NCBI RefSeq assembly: GCF_014640315.1
Contig: NZ_BMGS01000006.1
Span: 280,141 to 344,140 of the forward strand
DNA from: Hymenobacter glacieicola
Lineage (GTDB): Bacteria > Bacteroidota > Bacteroidia > Cytophagales > Hymenobacteraceae
Reading direction: 5' to 3'
DNA: 64,000 nucleotides
This document shows positions 35,399-43,662 of the stretch, piece after piece. The first letter of the stretch is position 1. Every line of letters begins with the position of its first letter. The notes under the pieces were generated by a model. The model was given only the letters and a program-made list of their open reading frames with translations, had not been told where the DNA came from and did no database searches. The translations under genes and the position numbers were made by a program.

Positions 35399-36418
35399 AT
35401 GTCTGCCTCAACTGCCAAACCCACCGATACTCGCGCCAATACGCCCGCCCTGCACCCCGTGGTGCCGGGGCTGTGGGGCCAGCGCAATGTGTTTGTAAAC
35501 CTGTACTACCTCCGAACCCAGGAGCAGCCCGTGGCCTCGTGGGTGCTCGTGGACGCCGGCCTGCCGGGCTCCGGCTCCAAGGTGCAGCACACGGCCGAGT
35601 ATTTGTTTGGGCCGGGTAACCCGCCGGCGGCCATCCTGCTCACCCACGGCCACTTCGACCACGTAGGGGCCTTGCCGCACCTGCTCAAAACCTGGCCCAA
35701 CGTGACGGTGTACGCCCACCCGCTGGAGCTGCCGTACCTGCGCGGCCTCTCGGCCTACCCCCCGCCCGACCCCACCGTGGGAGGTGGGGCCATGGCGGCC
35801 ATGTCGTTTCTCTATCCTAAAGCCCCGCTTGATTTAGGCAGCCGGGTGCAGCCCTTGCCCGCTGATGGCTCCGTACCGCACTTGCCGGGGTGGCGTTGGC
35901 TGCCTACGCCGGGCCACACGCCGGGCCACGTTTCCTTTTTCCGGGAGCAGGACCGCACCCTGCTGGCCGGCGACGCCTTCGTGACCACCAAGCAGGAGTC
36001 GGCTACGGCCGTGTGGCAGCAGCGCCAGGAAGTGAACGGGCCGCCCGCCTACTTCACCCCCGACTGGCCCGAAGCGCATCAGTCCATGGTTCTGCTGGCC
36101 GAATTGCAGCCGGCAGTAGCGGCCACCGGGCACGGCATTCCGATGCGCGGCGAGGTGCTGCAACGGGAGCTGCAACGGCTGGCCCGGCAGTTTGAGGAGC
36201 TGGCCGTACCGGCCCAGGGCCGCTACGTGGGCCAGTCCGCAACTGCCAATGAAACGGGCGTTACCTACGTGCCACCAGCCCCGGAGCGCGCGGTGCCGCT
36301 GTGGGCCGTAGGAGCGGGGGTGGCCGCCGTGGCCGGCCTGTACTGGCTGATTCGCCGCAACAGCACTTCTCAATCTCAGGACGTTTCTGAGTACGATTAT
36401 CAGGCTAGGTACCGATAA
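35399..36418 (+). CDS. MBL-fold metallo-hydrolase with C-terminal membrane segment
   Basis: 339 aa. Metal-binding motif H83-x-H85-x-D87-H88 (THGHFDHVG), a further His in HTPGHVSFF, Asp in LLAGDAF, and GHG near residue 240. The glyoxalase-II/beta-lactamase fold spans about 20-260. A single hydrophobic helix near the C-terminus (PLWAVGAGVAAVAGLYWLIRR, about 300-320) would anchor it to the inner membrane. Substrate unknown. Possibly co-transcribed with the HTTM gene. Confidence 0.88.
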   Translation: MSASTAKPTDTRANTPALHPVVPGLWGQRNVFVNLYYLRTQEQPVASWVLVDAGLPGSGSKVQHTAEYLFGPGNPPAAILLTHGHFDHVGALPHLLKTWPNVTVYAHPLELPYLRGLSAYPPPDPTVGGGAMAAMSFLYPKAPLDLGSRVQPLPADGSVPHLPGWRWLPTPGHTPGHVSFFREQDRTLLAGDAFVTTKQESATAVWQQRQEVNGPPAYFTPDWPEAHQSMVLLAELQPAVAATGHGIPMRGEVLQRELQRLARQFEELAVPAQGRYVGQSATANETGVTYVPPAPERAVPLWAVGAGVAAVAGLYWLIRRNSTSQSQDVSEYDYQARYR

Positions 36419-36551
36419 GCTACCGGGTTTACAGTCCGCACGGGCTCCGCAGTGAAGCCCGTATTCTGAACTTTCCTTTGGCACTGTCCGAGGTTGAATG
36501 CACCGCCCGTAAAAAGGCTGGCACATGCTTCGTGCGCTTTCGTAACCGCCT

Positions 36552-37436
36552 ATGGTACCCTCTTTCTCCCCGCCTGAAGTTGCCATTGTCCGTAAGCAGT
36601 TGGCTGCCTTACGGCACCTGAGCTTGCGGCGCCACTCCATTACGGAGCTGAGCAGGCGCATTCGACGGCTGTTAACCAGCCATCCGGTTCGCTGCATCGA
36701 ACTGCCTGCGGGCGTGCTGCTTTACCGGGGCGTGCCCCGGCAGGAGCCGCCCACCTACTGGTCGGAGGTATCTTATCCGCCCCCCGAGCGGGTAGCCAAC
36801 GACCAGCGGGCCAACCGGGCGGGGCAGCCCATGTTTTACGCCAGCGCCACCTGGCATCCGCCCTTTTTCGAGGCTGGAGTCCAGCCCGATGACCACATCG
36901 TTATCAGCCGCTGGATTAGTCGGCAGCCGTTGCGCCTGGTTAGCTTTCACGAGCCCGACCAGTGCTCCGATGATCCGCACGCCGACCGAAACCAGGTGCT
37001 CGGGCAGGCCCGGGCTGCCTTGCCCGAGCCGGCCCGGTTGGTGGCGGCCTTCCTGACCCGGGTACTCATCAAGCCCGTTTCGGAGCACAATTCCCACCAC
37101 TACCGCCTGTCTATTGCCGTGGCCGAGGCCTGCGAGTTGGGAGAAGCCTTCGATGGCTTGCTGTACCCCTCGGCGGCCATGACCTCGCCAGCGCATAATC
37201 TAGCCTTGCACCCTACCTGCCTGGATACCGGCAAACTAGAGCTACAATACGTGGAACACCTGCGCGTAAAGCACGTGGGAGTTGATATGCTGGATGTGTG
37301 CTCCCTGGATTTTGCCAACCGCTTTGATAAGGAAGGGCGGCTGCAGTGGCTGGGGCAGCCTGGCAACTGGGTGCTGCGCGAGGCCGGCAGCAGCAGCATC
37401 TACCACCTGAAAGCTGACTGCGGCTGGCATCATTAA
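36552..37436 (+). CDS. RES-domain protein (NAD-degrading toxin-like), no partner found
   Basis: 294 aa. Features of the RES fold: R59 in LYRGV, RANRAGQPMFYASA with a Tyr, an acidic residue in FFEAG (E107), and the late YPSAAM ... NLALHP segment with the conserved Ser. RES toxins of RES-Xre systems degrade NAD+. Here the protein is longer than the usual about 150-230 aa, with an extra N-terminal helix region and about 60 C-terminal residues. No Xre-like antitoxin lies on either side. Possibly an orphan toxin or an enzyme recruited to another role. Cytosolic. Confidence 0.65.
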   Translation: MVPSFSPPEVAIVRKQLAALRHLSLRRHSITELSRRIRRLLTSHPVRCIELPAGVLLYRGVPRQEPPTYWSEVSYPPPERVANDQRANRAGQPMFYASATWHPPFFEAGVQPDDHIVISRWISRQPLRLVSFHEPDQCSDDPHADRNQVLGQARAALPEPARLVAAFLTRVLIKPVSEHNSHHYRLSIAVAEACELGEAFDGLLYPSAAMTSPAHNLALHPTCLDTGKLELQYVEHLRVKHVGVDMLDVCSLDFANRFDKEGRLQWLGQPGNWVLREAGSSSIYHLKADCGWHH

Positions 37437-37478
37437 CAGGGCTAGCCGTCGGCCTTTGGCAGGCTAGATAAGCAAAGG

Positions 37479-37526
37479 CAAACCGCACGAAATATATAAC
37501 TGCAGTTATATATTTCGTGCGGTTTG
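37479..37526. terminator. 48-bp perfect palindrome after RES gene
   Basis: A perfect palindrome with no unpaired centre; the centre is CTGCAG and the arms hold ATATATAA and CGCACGAAA. As RNA it would form a 22-bp stem with a tetraloop, 43 bp after the RES stop codon. The following T run is weak (TTTGTTAC). Probably a terminator, though an extruded cruciform or protein site is possible. Confidence 0.6.
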
Positions 37527-37645
37527 TTACTATAACGAAATACGGATTTAGACTAGATTAATACGGATTTTGGCTTGCTGCGGAGGTGGTTTCTAAGCTG
37601 GGGGCGTACAACGGGGTGTGTTCCACCAAGTTAGCTCAGCCTCCT

Positions 37646-38407
37646 ATGATGACAAACTCAGTATCTCAGCCCACTAACCTAGTGGCTACTCCAGCTGCAC
37701 CCGCAGGAGTGCCGCGCCGAGACTTTTTACGCTACACCGGTGCTGGGGCCGCCCTTGCCGGGTTGTTTCTGGCGGGTTGCGACGATGACACCGATAACGT
37801 CGACACCAACCTGCTGGACGTAGGTACCGGCGACACCGGCATCCTAAACTATGCCTACGGTTTGGAACAGCTGGAAGCTGCTTTCTACGCCCAAATCAAG
37901 AACGGGGCCTACTACAAAGGCCTGGGAGCTAGCAGCGCCGAAAAGCAGATTCTGGACGATTTGGCCCTGCACGAGCAGGCGCACGCCGACTTTTTTAAAG
38001 GTGTCCTAGCCGGTAATGCCATTAGAGCGCTGGAGCCCGATTTCAGCAAAATCAACTTTGATGACCGGAGCAGCGTGCTGACTAACGCCCAGGCCTTCGA
38101 AGACCTAGGCGTGGCGGCCTACAACGGCGCCGGCCGCTTTATTCAGAGCGCTGCAAACCTGACGCTGGCCGGCAAAATCGTGTCTGTGGAAGCCCGCCAC
38201 GCCGCCCTCATCCGCGACTTGCGGCAGTACAACTCCTTTGTGGCTTCCGATGTGGTTGATGTGTTCACTCCTAGTCCTACTAGCACGATGCCAGGCGTTG
38301 GAACCGGTACGGGCAAGGAAAGGTCGAAGCGGCCCCAGGAAGTGCTGGCTACCGCCAACCAGTTCCTGAAGGCAGGTTCCAGGCTCAGCGCCACCAGCTT
38401 TAGCTAG
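37646..38407 (+). CDS. Tat-exported ferritin-like lipoprotein
   Basis: 253 aa from ATG 37646 (an ATG directly follows at 37649). Tat motif RRDFLRYTGAG and then lipobox FLAGC, so a folded lipoprotein exported by Tat. Ferritin-like helices follow with E and H ligands (YAYGLEQLEAAFYAQI, ALHEQAHADFFKGVL, SVEARHAALIRDL), matching the Ferritin_2 family. Pairs with the gene 59 bp downstream. Such pairs are seen in Hymenobacter and desiccation-tolerant bacteria; iron handling or oxidative protection is inferred. Confidence 0.85.
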   Translation: MMTNSVSQPTNLVATPAAPAGVPRRDFLRYTGAGAALAGLFLAGCDDDTDNVDTNLLDVGTGDTGILNYAYGLEQLEAAFYAQIKNGAYYKGLGASSAEKQILDDLALHEQAHADFFKGVLAGNAIRALEPDFSKINFDDRSSVLTNAQAFEDLGVAAYNGAGRFIQSAANLTLAGKIVSVEARHAALIRDLRQYNSFVASDVVDVFTPSPTSTMPGVGTGTGKERSKRPQEVLATANQFLKAGSRLSATSFS

Positions 38408-38466
38408 CGCTGTCACGCACCTGATTTTCCCTCATCAGTTCCTCACTTCTCTATTGACATTCCACC

Positions 38467-39429
38467 ATGGATCTACTAAAACTGATTTCTGATATTGAAA
38501 AGGTTGACCCCGAGGTATACGAGCGCCTAAACCCACGGCGGCGTGTTTTCCGCCACTTTGGCCTTGCGGGCAAAGCTGTAACGGCCGCCATGTTGCCCGG
38601 TTTGGTAAGCGGCATTTTCCAGCGAGCCTATGGCCAGACCACTGCCCTAACGCCCGAGATTATTGCCGTGCTGAACCTGGCCCTAAGCCTGGAGTACCTG
38701 GAGTTTTATTTCTACGACAGCGGCCTGAAGGCTACTATTCCGACTCAGTTGATTCCGGCCACCGACCGACCAGCGTTTGAAACCATCCGCAACGACGAAT
38801 CTGGCCACATTAAAGTGCTGCGTGAAGTACTAGGCTCAGCGGCTATTCCCGATCCTACCGTTAGCGCCTTTGATTATACCGGCGGGCGAGGAGTGCTGCC
38901 TGGCCCGTTTGCCACGGTATTCACCGATTACAAAATGTTTCTGGGGGTAGCCCAGTCCTTCGTCGATACCGGTGTGCGGGCCTACAAAGGCGGTGCCCCG
39001 GTTCTGATGCCGAACAAGGACATTCTGGAGTCGGCCCTGAACATTCACTCGGTTGAGGCGCGCCATTCTTCCCACGTACGCACCGTTCGGCGGGCGGTGG
39101 AAGGCGGTAACCCCAGCAACGGCACTACGCTGGCTGGCAATCTGTCCAACCTCAATAAGATACCCAAGAGCTGGATTTCGGGCATTGACAACGGCGGCCC
39201 CTCACCCGATACCAACCCTTCCACGCGTCCCGTCTACGATCGAGGCAACCCCGAAGCAATGTATCCGGCGGAAAGCAATACCACGCAGGCCGGTGCGAAC
39301 ATCATCAATACTGCCGCCGGTATTACAGCCGTTGCTGCCTCGGAGGCCTTCGATGAGCCCCTGGACCCCACCACGGTGAAAAGCATTGCCCGCAATTTCG
39401 TGAAAAGCACCACCAACCTGTTTGTGTAG
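38467..39429 (+). CDS. ferritin-like domain protein (Ferritin_2 family)
   Basis: 320 aa. The N-terminus has RRRVFRHFGLAGKAVTAAMLPGLVSG, a twin-arginine-like export signal without lipobox. The ferritin-like bundle lies at about 58-220 (NLALSLEYLEFYFYDSGL, NDESGHIKVLREVLG, HSVEARHSSHVRTVRRAVEG). The C-terminal about 100 residues are Pro/Asn-rich, then a short helix. Probably periplasmic partner of the preceding lipoprotein. Confidence 0.85.
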   Translation: MDLLKLISDIEKVDPEVYERLNPRRRVFRHFGLAGKAVTAAMLPGLVSGIFQRAYGQTTALTPEIIAVLNLALSLEYLEFYFYDSGLKATIPTQLIPATDRPAFETIRNDESGHIKVLREVLGSAAIPDPTVSAFDYTGGRGVLPGPFATVFTDYKMFLGVAQSFVDTGVRAYKGGAPVLMPNKDILESALNIHSVEARHSSHVRTVRRAVEGGNPSNGTTLAGNLSNLNKIPKSWISGIDNGGPSPDTNPSTRPVYDRGNPEAMYPAESNTTQAGANIINTAAGITAVAASEAFDEPLDPTTVKSIARNFVKSTTNLFV

Positions 39430-39733
39430 GGTAGCAGGTACGCGTACGCACTTCGCCTCTTCCCAGCGTGTTCCTCCTTCCGTCAGGAAGCCTGGCGGCA
39501 AGCCGGGGGAGGCGACTAGCGTATCTGTTATAGCAGGAACTACACCTCGTGCTTTGTCGGGCCCCAGAAGTGAATCAGCCCGCCGGAAGCGAAAAAAGTG
39601 TGCTTGACTGTGAGGTAGTTAATAGAAGTGGTTGAATATTTTTACCAAATTCAAGCCCCTGAGTTGCAAGCAAAGGTACTGCCGTGTACTTTTGCACTCC
39701 CTTCCGAAAAGCATCAGCCAACGGCAGGGAAAT

Positions 39734-39809
39734 GATTCTGTAGCTCAGCTGGTAGAGCAATACACTTTTAATGTATGGGTCCTGGGTTCGAATCCCAGCG
39801 GGATCACCA
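39734..39809 (+). tRNA. tRNA-Lys (anticodon TTT)
   Basis: 76 nt with encoded CCA. Acceptor GATTCTG pairs with CGGGATC, the D-arm contains AGCTCAGCTGGTAGAGC, the anticodon stem ATACA/TGTAT encloses loop CTTTTAA (anticodon TTT), and the T-arm is CTGGG-TTCGAAT-CCCAG. Followed immediately by an intrinsic terminator. Confidence 0.97.
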
Positions 39810-39810
39810 A

Positions 39811-39844
39811 AAACCCTCACTGCGCCTTGTAGTGAGGGTTTTTT
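39811..39844 (+). terminator. intrinsic terminator of tRNA-Lys
   Basis: An 11-bp stem (39811-39821 with 39831-39841) and a T run, starting 1 nt after the tRNA CCA. Confidence 0.85.
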
Positions 39845-39898
39845 GTTTGCTAGCGGTTAGGTCCGAATACTACCTCAGCAGCTGATAAGGTGGCAGGA

Positions 39899-40660
39899 TT
39901 ATTTGGCCTTGAACTGCCGGATGGCCTGCCGGGTGAAGTCCGAGAGCACCAGCCGGCCGCTAATGGCCGCCCGCTCCACTAGCAGCTGGTCCCAGTGCTC
40001 GGTTCCCGCCCAGATAACGCGTTTCAAATCCGTTAGGGCCTCGGGGTTGTAGGCGGCGAGCTTGTGGGCAAAAGCCTGCACGGCCGCGTCCAGGGCTTCT
40101 TCTGAGTCGAGCACTTCGGCGTAGAGGCCGCGCTGCTGGGCCCAGGTAGCCGAGCGGAACTCGGCCGCATCCAGGGCCAGCTGGGCGTAGGCCGCCACAC
40201 CAATCTTGCGCTCCACGGCCGGGCCCACCACAAACGGCCCGATGCCCACGACCAGCTCGCTTAGCTTTACCGAAGCTTGGGCGGTAGCAAAGCAGTAGTC
40301 GGTAGCCGCCGCCACGCCCACGCCGCCGCCAATGGCCTTGCCCTGCACCCGGCCGATAATGATTTTGGACGAGGTGCGGCAGGCGTTAATCACCTTCGCG
40401 AAGCCCGAGAAAAACTCCAGCCCCTGCGCCTCATTTTCAATGGCAATCAGCTCATCGAAGGAGGCCCCGGCGCAGAAAGTCTTGGCGCCTTCGCTTTTGA
40501 GAATGATAACTTTTGTAGCAGCCTGCTGGCCAACCTGCGTAATGGTGTCGGCCAGCTTCGTCAGCAGGGCGCCGGGCAGGGAGTTGTGGCTGGGGTGGAA
40601 GAAGCTAATGGTGGCAATTCCTTCCGGAGTGGTGTGGGTAGTAACAGTTCCTGTTTGCAT
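39899..40660 (-). CDS. enoyl-CoA hydratase/isomerase family (PaaF-like)
   Basis: 253 aa crotonase fold. Oxyanion-hole regions TFCAGASFDEL and IGGGVGVAAATDYCFA, with acidic SELVVGIGP. In phenylacetate degradation a hydratase (PaaF) acts on 2,3-dehydroadipyl-CoA, and this last gene of the cluster is the natural candidate. Cytosolic. It is separated from paaZ by 127 bp containing an inverted repeat. The isomerase role is more likely filled by the gene at 46757, so I assign the hydratase step here by elimination. Confidence 0.75.
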   Translation of the reverse strand: MQTGTVTTHTTPEGIATISFFHPSHNSLPGALLTKLADTITQVGQQAATKVIILKSEGAKTFCAGASFDELIAIENEAQGLEFFSGFAKVINACRTSSKIIIGRVQGKAIGGGVGVAAATDYCFATAQASVKLSELVVGIGPFVVGPAVERKIGVAAYAQLALDAAEFRSATWAQQRGLYAEVLDSEEALDAAVQAFAHKLAAYNPEALTDLKRVIWAGTEHWDQLLVERAAISGRLVLSDFTRQAIRQFKAK

Positions 40661-40673
40661 GTGGCACTAATAA

Positions 40674-40777
40674 CTGTCATCCGGAGCCCCGCAAAGGACC
40701 TTGTTACTCTGGAACGAACTGGTGTTACGTTCAGCGTTTTAGCGTGATAAGGTCCTTCGCGGGGCTCAGGATGACAG
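40674..40777. repeat. inverted repeat between paaZ and the enoyl-CoA hydratase gene
   Basis: Arms 40674-40702 and 40749-40777 (29 nt) are complementary with few mismatches (CTGTCATCCGGAGCCCCGC and GCGGGGCTCAGGATGACAG). Member of the cluster-wide set of junction palindromes. Confidence 0.7.
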
Positions 40778-40787
40778 AGGTTTACAT

Positions 40788-42839
40788 TTACGCTTGTTCC
40801 TTCTTCTTGACCATCGTCAGGATGGTTGCTACGGCTACGGTTTCGCCGGTTTCATCCGAGACGTCCACGAGCCAGCGCACGATGCCTTTGGCTACGTCCT
40901 GCTCGTCGCGCTTCTCCTGCCCGATTTTCTCCTTCACTGTCAGCTTCACCCCGATGGTCATGCCGGGGTAGACGGGCTTGGTGAAGCGGCACTCGTCGAG
41001 GCCGTAGTTGAGCAGCACCGGGCCCTTGCGCGGGTCCACAAACATGCCGGCGGCCTTGCTCAGGATGTAGTAGCCGTGGGCCACGCGGCCCGTGAACAGC
41101 GTGCCCTCCAGGGAAGTAGCATCGACGTGGGCGTAGAAATTGTCGCCGGACACCTGGGCGAAGTTGGTGATGTCGGCCTCCGTGACGGTGTGGCGGTGGG
41201 TGGTGTAGGTCTGCCCGATTTCCAGCTCCTCGAAGTAGTGCTGGAAGGGGTGCTTGTCCTTTTCCATCTGCTTGGCCTTGGGCTGGTACACCTCCGTAAT
41301 GGCGGTAATCATGCTAGGCGAGCCTTGAATGGCCACGCGCTGCATGAAGTGCTCCACCCCGCGCATGCCGCCCATTTCCTGCCCGCCGCCGGCTCGGCCG
41401 GGGCCGCCGTGAATCAGCAGGGGTAGGGGCGAGCCGTGGCCGGTGCTTTCCTTGGCTACCTCCTCGTTAATCACCAGGATGCGGCCGTGGTGGGTGGCTG
41501 CGCCCAGCACAAACTCCTGGGCTGTGCGCGGGTCGTTGGTAGCTACGGAGCACACCAGGGAGCCCTTGCCCATGTTCGAGAGGGTTATGGCCTCGTCGAG
41601 GTTGCGGTAGGGCATCAGGGTTGCCACGGGTCCGAAGGCCTCTACCTCGTGGGAATCGGTGAACTTGAACGGCTCGGGGTTCAGCAGCACAATCGGCGAC
41701 ATGAAGGCGCCCGTTTTGCAGTCGGCCCCGATTACCTGCACGTTGTCCAGGTCGCCGTACACGATGGGCGTGTTCTTGGCCAGCTCCCGCACCTGCTCCC
41801 GCACGCGGTTGGCCTGGGTCATGTTCACCAGCGCGCCCATGCGGACGCCCTCCGCCTGCGGGTGGCCGACGGTGGTTTGAGCCAGGGCTTTGCCGAGGGC
41901 AATCTGCACGTCTTCCAGCAGGTTTTCGGGCACGATGGCCCGGCGGATGGCCGTGCATTTCTGGCCGGCTTTGGCCGTCATTTCCTTGCGGATTTCCTTG
42001 ATAAACAAGTCGAATTCCACGGTGCCCGGCACGGCATCCGGCCCCAGCACCGAGGCGTTCAGCGAGTCGGCTTCCATGGTAAACGGCACGGCCTCAGTGA
42101 TGATGCGCGGGTGGGCCCGCAGCTTGCGGCCGGTTTCCGCCGAGCCCGTAAAGGTTACCACGTCCTGGTAGGTTACGTGGTCCAGAATGCCCTGGCCGGT
42201 GCCGCACACCAGCTGCAGGGCGCCTTCGGGCAGAATCTTGGAGGCAATAATTTCGCGCACCACCGCTTCGGTGAGGTAGGCCGTGGGCACGGCCGGCTTC
42301 ACGATGGCGGGCATGCCGGCCAGCAGATTCACGGCAATTTTCTCCAGCATGCCCCAGATGGGGAAGTTGTAGGCGTTGATGTGCACGGCCACGCCTTCCT
42401 TGGGCACCAGGATGTGGTGGCCCATGAAGTTGCCGGCCTTGGATAACGCAATCGGGTCCGACTCCACGTAGAACGGCTTGTCGGGGAATTTGCGGCGCAG
42501 GGAGGCGTTGGCGAACAGGTTGCCGATGCCGCCCTCAATGTCAATCCAGGAGTCGGCGCGGGTGGCGCCGCTCCGGTAGCTGAGGGTGTAGAAGTCTTCC
42601 TTCTTGCTGTCCAGGTGCAGGGCCAGGGCCTTAATCATGCGGCCCCGCTCGTGGAACGTCATCTTGCGCAGAGCCTGGTTGCCGGTGCGGCGGGCATAGT
42701 CGAACATGGCCGCGTAGTCGAGGCCTTCACCGTTGGCAACGGCAATGACTTCGCCGGTAGAGGCATCGTGCAGCTCGTGCTGCTCACCTGAGCCGGCCAT
42801 CCAGCGGCCCATCACGTAGTTTTCGAGGGTGGGAGTCAT
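40788..42839 (-). CDS. paaZ: bifunctional oxepin-CoA hydrolase / 3-oxo-5,6-dehydrosuberyl-CoA semialdehyde dehydrogenase
   Basis: 683 aa, the usual PaaZ length. The N-terminal aldehyde dehydrogenase domain (about 1-520) has the nucleophile Cys in KAGQKCTAIRR and cofactor-site motifs VTFTGSAETGRKL. The C-terminal MaoC-like hydratase (about 545-683) has the hydratase motif QVSGDNFYAHVDAT. It opens the oxepin-CoA ring and oxidises the resulting aldehyde. Cytosolic. Preceded in the transcript by a junction palindrome and a C/T-rich leader. Confidence 0.95.
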   Translation of the reverse strand: MTPTLENYVMGRWMAGSGEQHELHDASTGEVIAVANGEGLDYAAMFDYARRTGNQALRKMTFHERGRMIKALALHLDSKKEDFYTLSYRSGATRADSWIDIEGGIGNLFANASLRRKFPDKPFYVESDPIALSKAGNFMGHHILVPKEGVAVHINAYNFPIWGMLEKIAVNLLAGMPAIVKPAVPTAYLTEAVVREIIASKILPEGALQLVCGTGQGILDHVTYQDVVTFTGSAETGRKLRAHPRIITEAVPFTMEADSLNASVLGPDAVPGTVEFDLFIKEIRKEMTAKAGQKCTAIRRAIVPENLLEDVQIALGKALAQTTVGHPQAEGVRMGALVNMTQANRVREQVRELAKNTPIVYGDLDNVQVIGADCKTGAFMSPIVLLNPEPFKFTDSHEVEAFGPVATLMPYRNLDEAITLSNMGKGSLVCSVATNDPRTAQEFVLGAATHHGRILVINEEVAKESTGHGSPLPLLIHGGPGRAGGGQEMGGMRGVEHFMQRVAIQGSPSMITAITEVYQPKAKQMEKDKHPFQHYFEELEIGQTYTTHRHTVTEADITNFAQVSGDNFYAHVDATSLEGTLFTGRVAHGYYILSKAAGMFVDPRKGPVLLNYGLDECRFTKPVYPGMTIGVKLTVKEKIGQEKRDEQDVAKGIVRWLVDVSDETGETVAVATILTMVKKKEQA

Positions 42840-42941
42840 ATAGTTAGGGTAGGAGGGTAGGAGGGTGTGGGGGTAGGAGTTGTTAGAACGTCATTCCGAG
42901 CGCAGCGAGGAATCTCGCGGGCTGACGTTGCCTAAGTACTT

Positions 42942-43048
42942 GTCCTGCTTGATCTGGCGTCCGCGCAGCCGAAGCATCTCTCCCGCTGGCTAACTCCTGA
43001 TGCTCGCACAACGAAGCGGTAGAGATGCTTCGCGAGGCTCAGCAGGAC
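42942..43048. repeat. inverted repeat between paaY and paaZ
   Basis: Imperfect arms 42942-42986 and 43015-43048 of the GTCCTGCT...GAAGCATCTC family, flanked at 42892-42925 by a partial copy of a second family (GTCATTCCGAGCGCAGCGAGG). Fills most of the 223-bp gap. Confidence 0.65.
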
Positions 43049-43062
43049 GTTCTTTTGCAAAA

Positions 43063-43662
43063 CTACTCGCCTGCTTTGCGCTCGGCCCAGGTTTGGTAGC
43101 TGCCCTGCTGCACCTGCCGGTCGGCGGGGACTTCCCGGAGCGGTTCGCAGGGCTGCAGGGTGGCGTGGAGGTCGGCGGGCAGCTGCATGTAGATGCGGGT
43201 GCCTTCGGTTTTCCAGGCCAGCATCTCGTCGCTGACTTCGCGGATGATTTTGTGCGGATTGCCTACTACCAGGCTGCGGGGCGGAATAACTTCGTCGGCC
43301 CGGATGAAGCTCAGGGCCCCGATGATGCTTTCGTCGCCGATTTCCACCCGGTCCATGAGCACGGCGTTCATGCCCACCAGCACGTTGCGGCCGATGGTGG
43401 CGCCGTGAATGATGGCGCCGTGGCCGATGTGGGCCATTTCCTTGAGCCGGGTGGTGGTGCCCGGAAACATATGCACGGTGCAGTTTTCCTGCACGTTGCA
43501 GTTGTCCTCAATGATGATCTGGCCCCAGTCGCCGCGGATAGCCGCACCCGGCCCGATATACACGTTGCGGCCGATGATGACGTTGCCCGTCACCGTGGCT
43601 TGCGGGTGCACAAACGCCGACTCGTGCACTACCGGAACCAAGCCGTTAAACGAGTAAATCAT
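43063..43662 (-). CDS. paaY: PaaY-type gamma-carbonic-anhydrase-fold thioesterase
   Basis: 199 aa left-handed beta-helix of hexapeptide repeats (VTGNVIIGRNVYIGPGAAIRGD, IIEDNCNVQENCTVHMFPG) with the His ligands of the gamma-class carbonic anhydrase site (NVQENCTVHMF, HIGHGAIIHGA). In phenylacetate pathways PaaY is a thioesterase that relieves dead-end CoA adducts. Its start overlaps the thiolase stop by 4 bp. Confidence 0.92.
   Translation of the reverse strand: MIYSFNGLVPVVHESAFVHPQATVTGNVIIGRNVYIGPGAAIRGDWGQIIIEDNCNVQENCTVHMFPGTTTRLKEMAHIGHGAIIHGATIGRNVLVGMNAVLMDRVEIGDESIIGALSFIRADEVIPPRSLVVGNPHKIIREVSDEMLAWKTEGTRIYMQLPADLHATLQPCEPLREVPADRQVQQGSYQTWAERKAGE

Noticed and set aside
39575..39820. 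81-codon minus-strand frame with GDPAGIRTQDPYIKSVLLYQLSYRI
   Set aside because: This is the antisense translation of tRNA-Lys, a well-known false ORF; not a gene.
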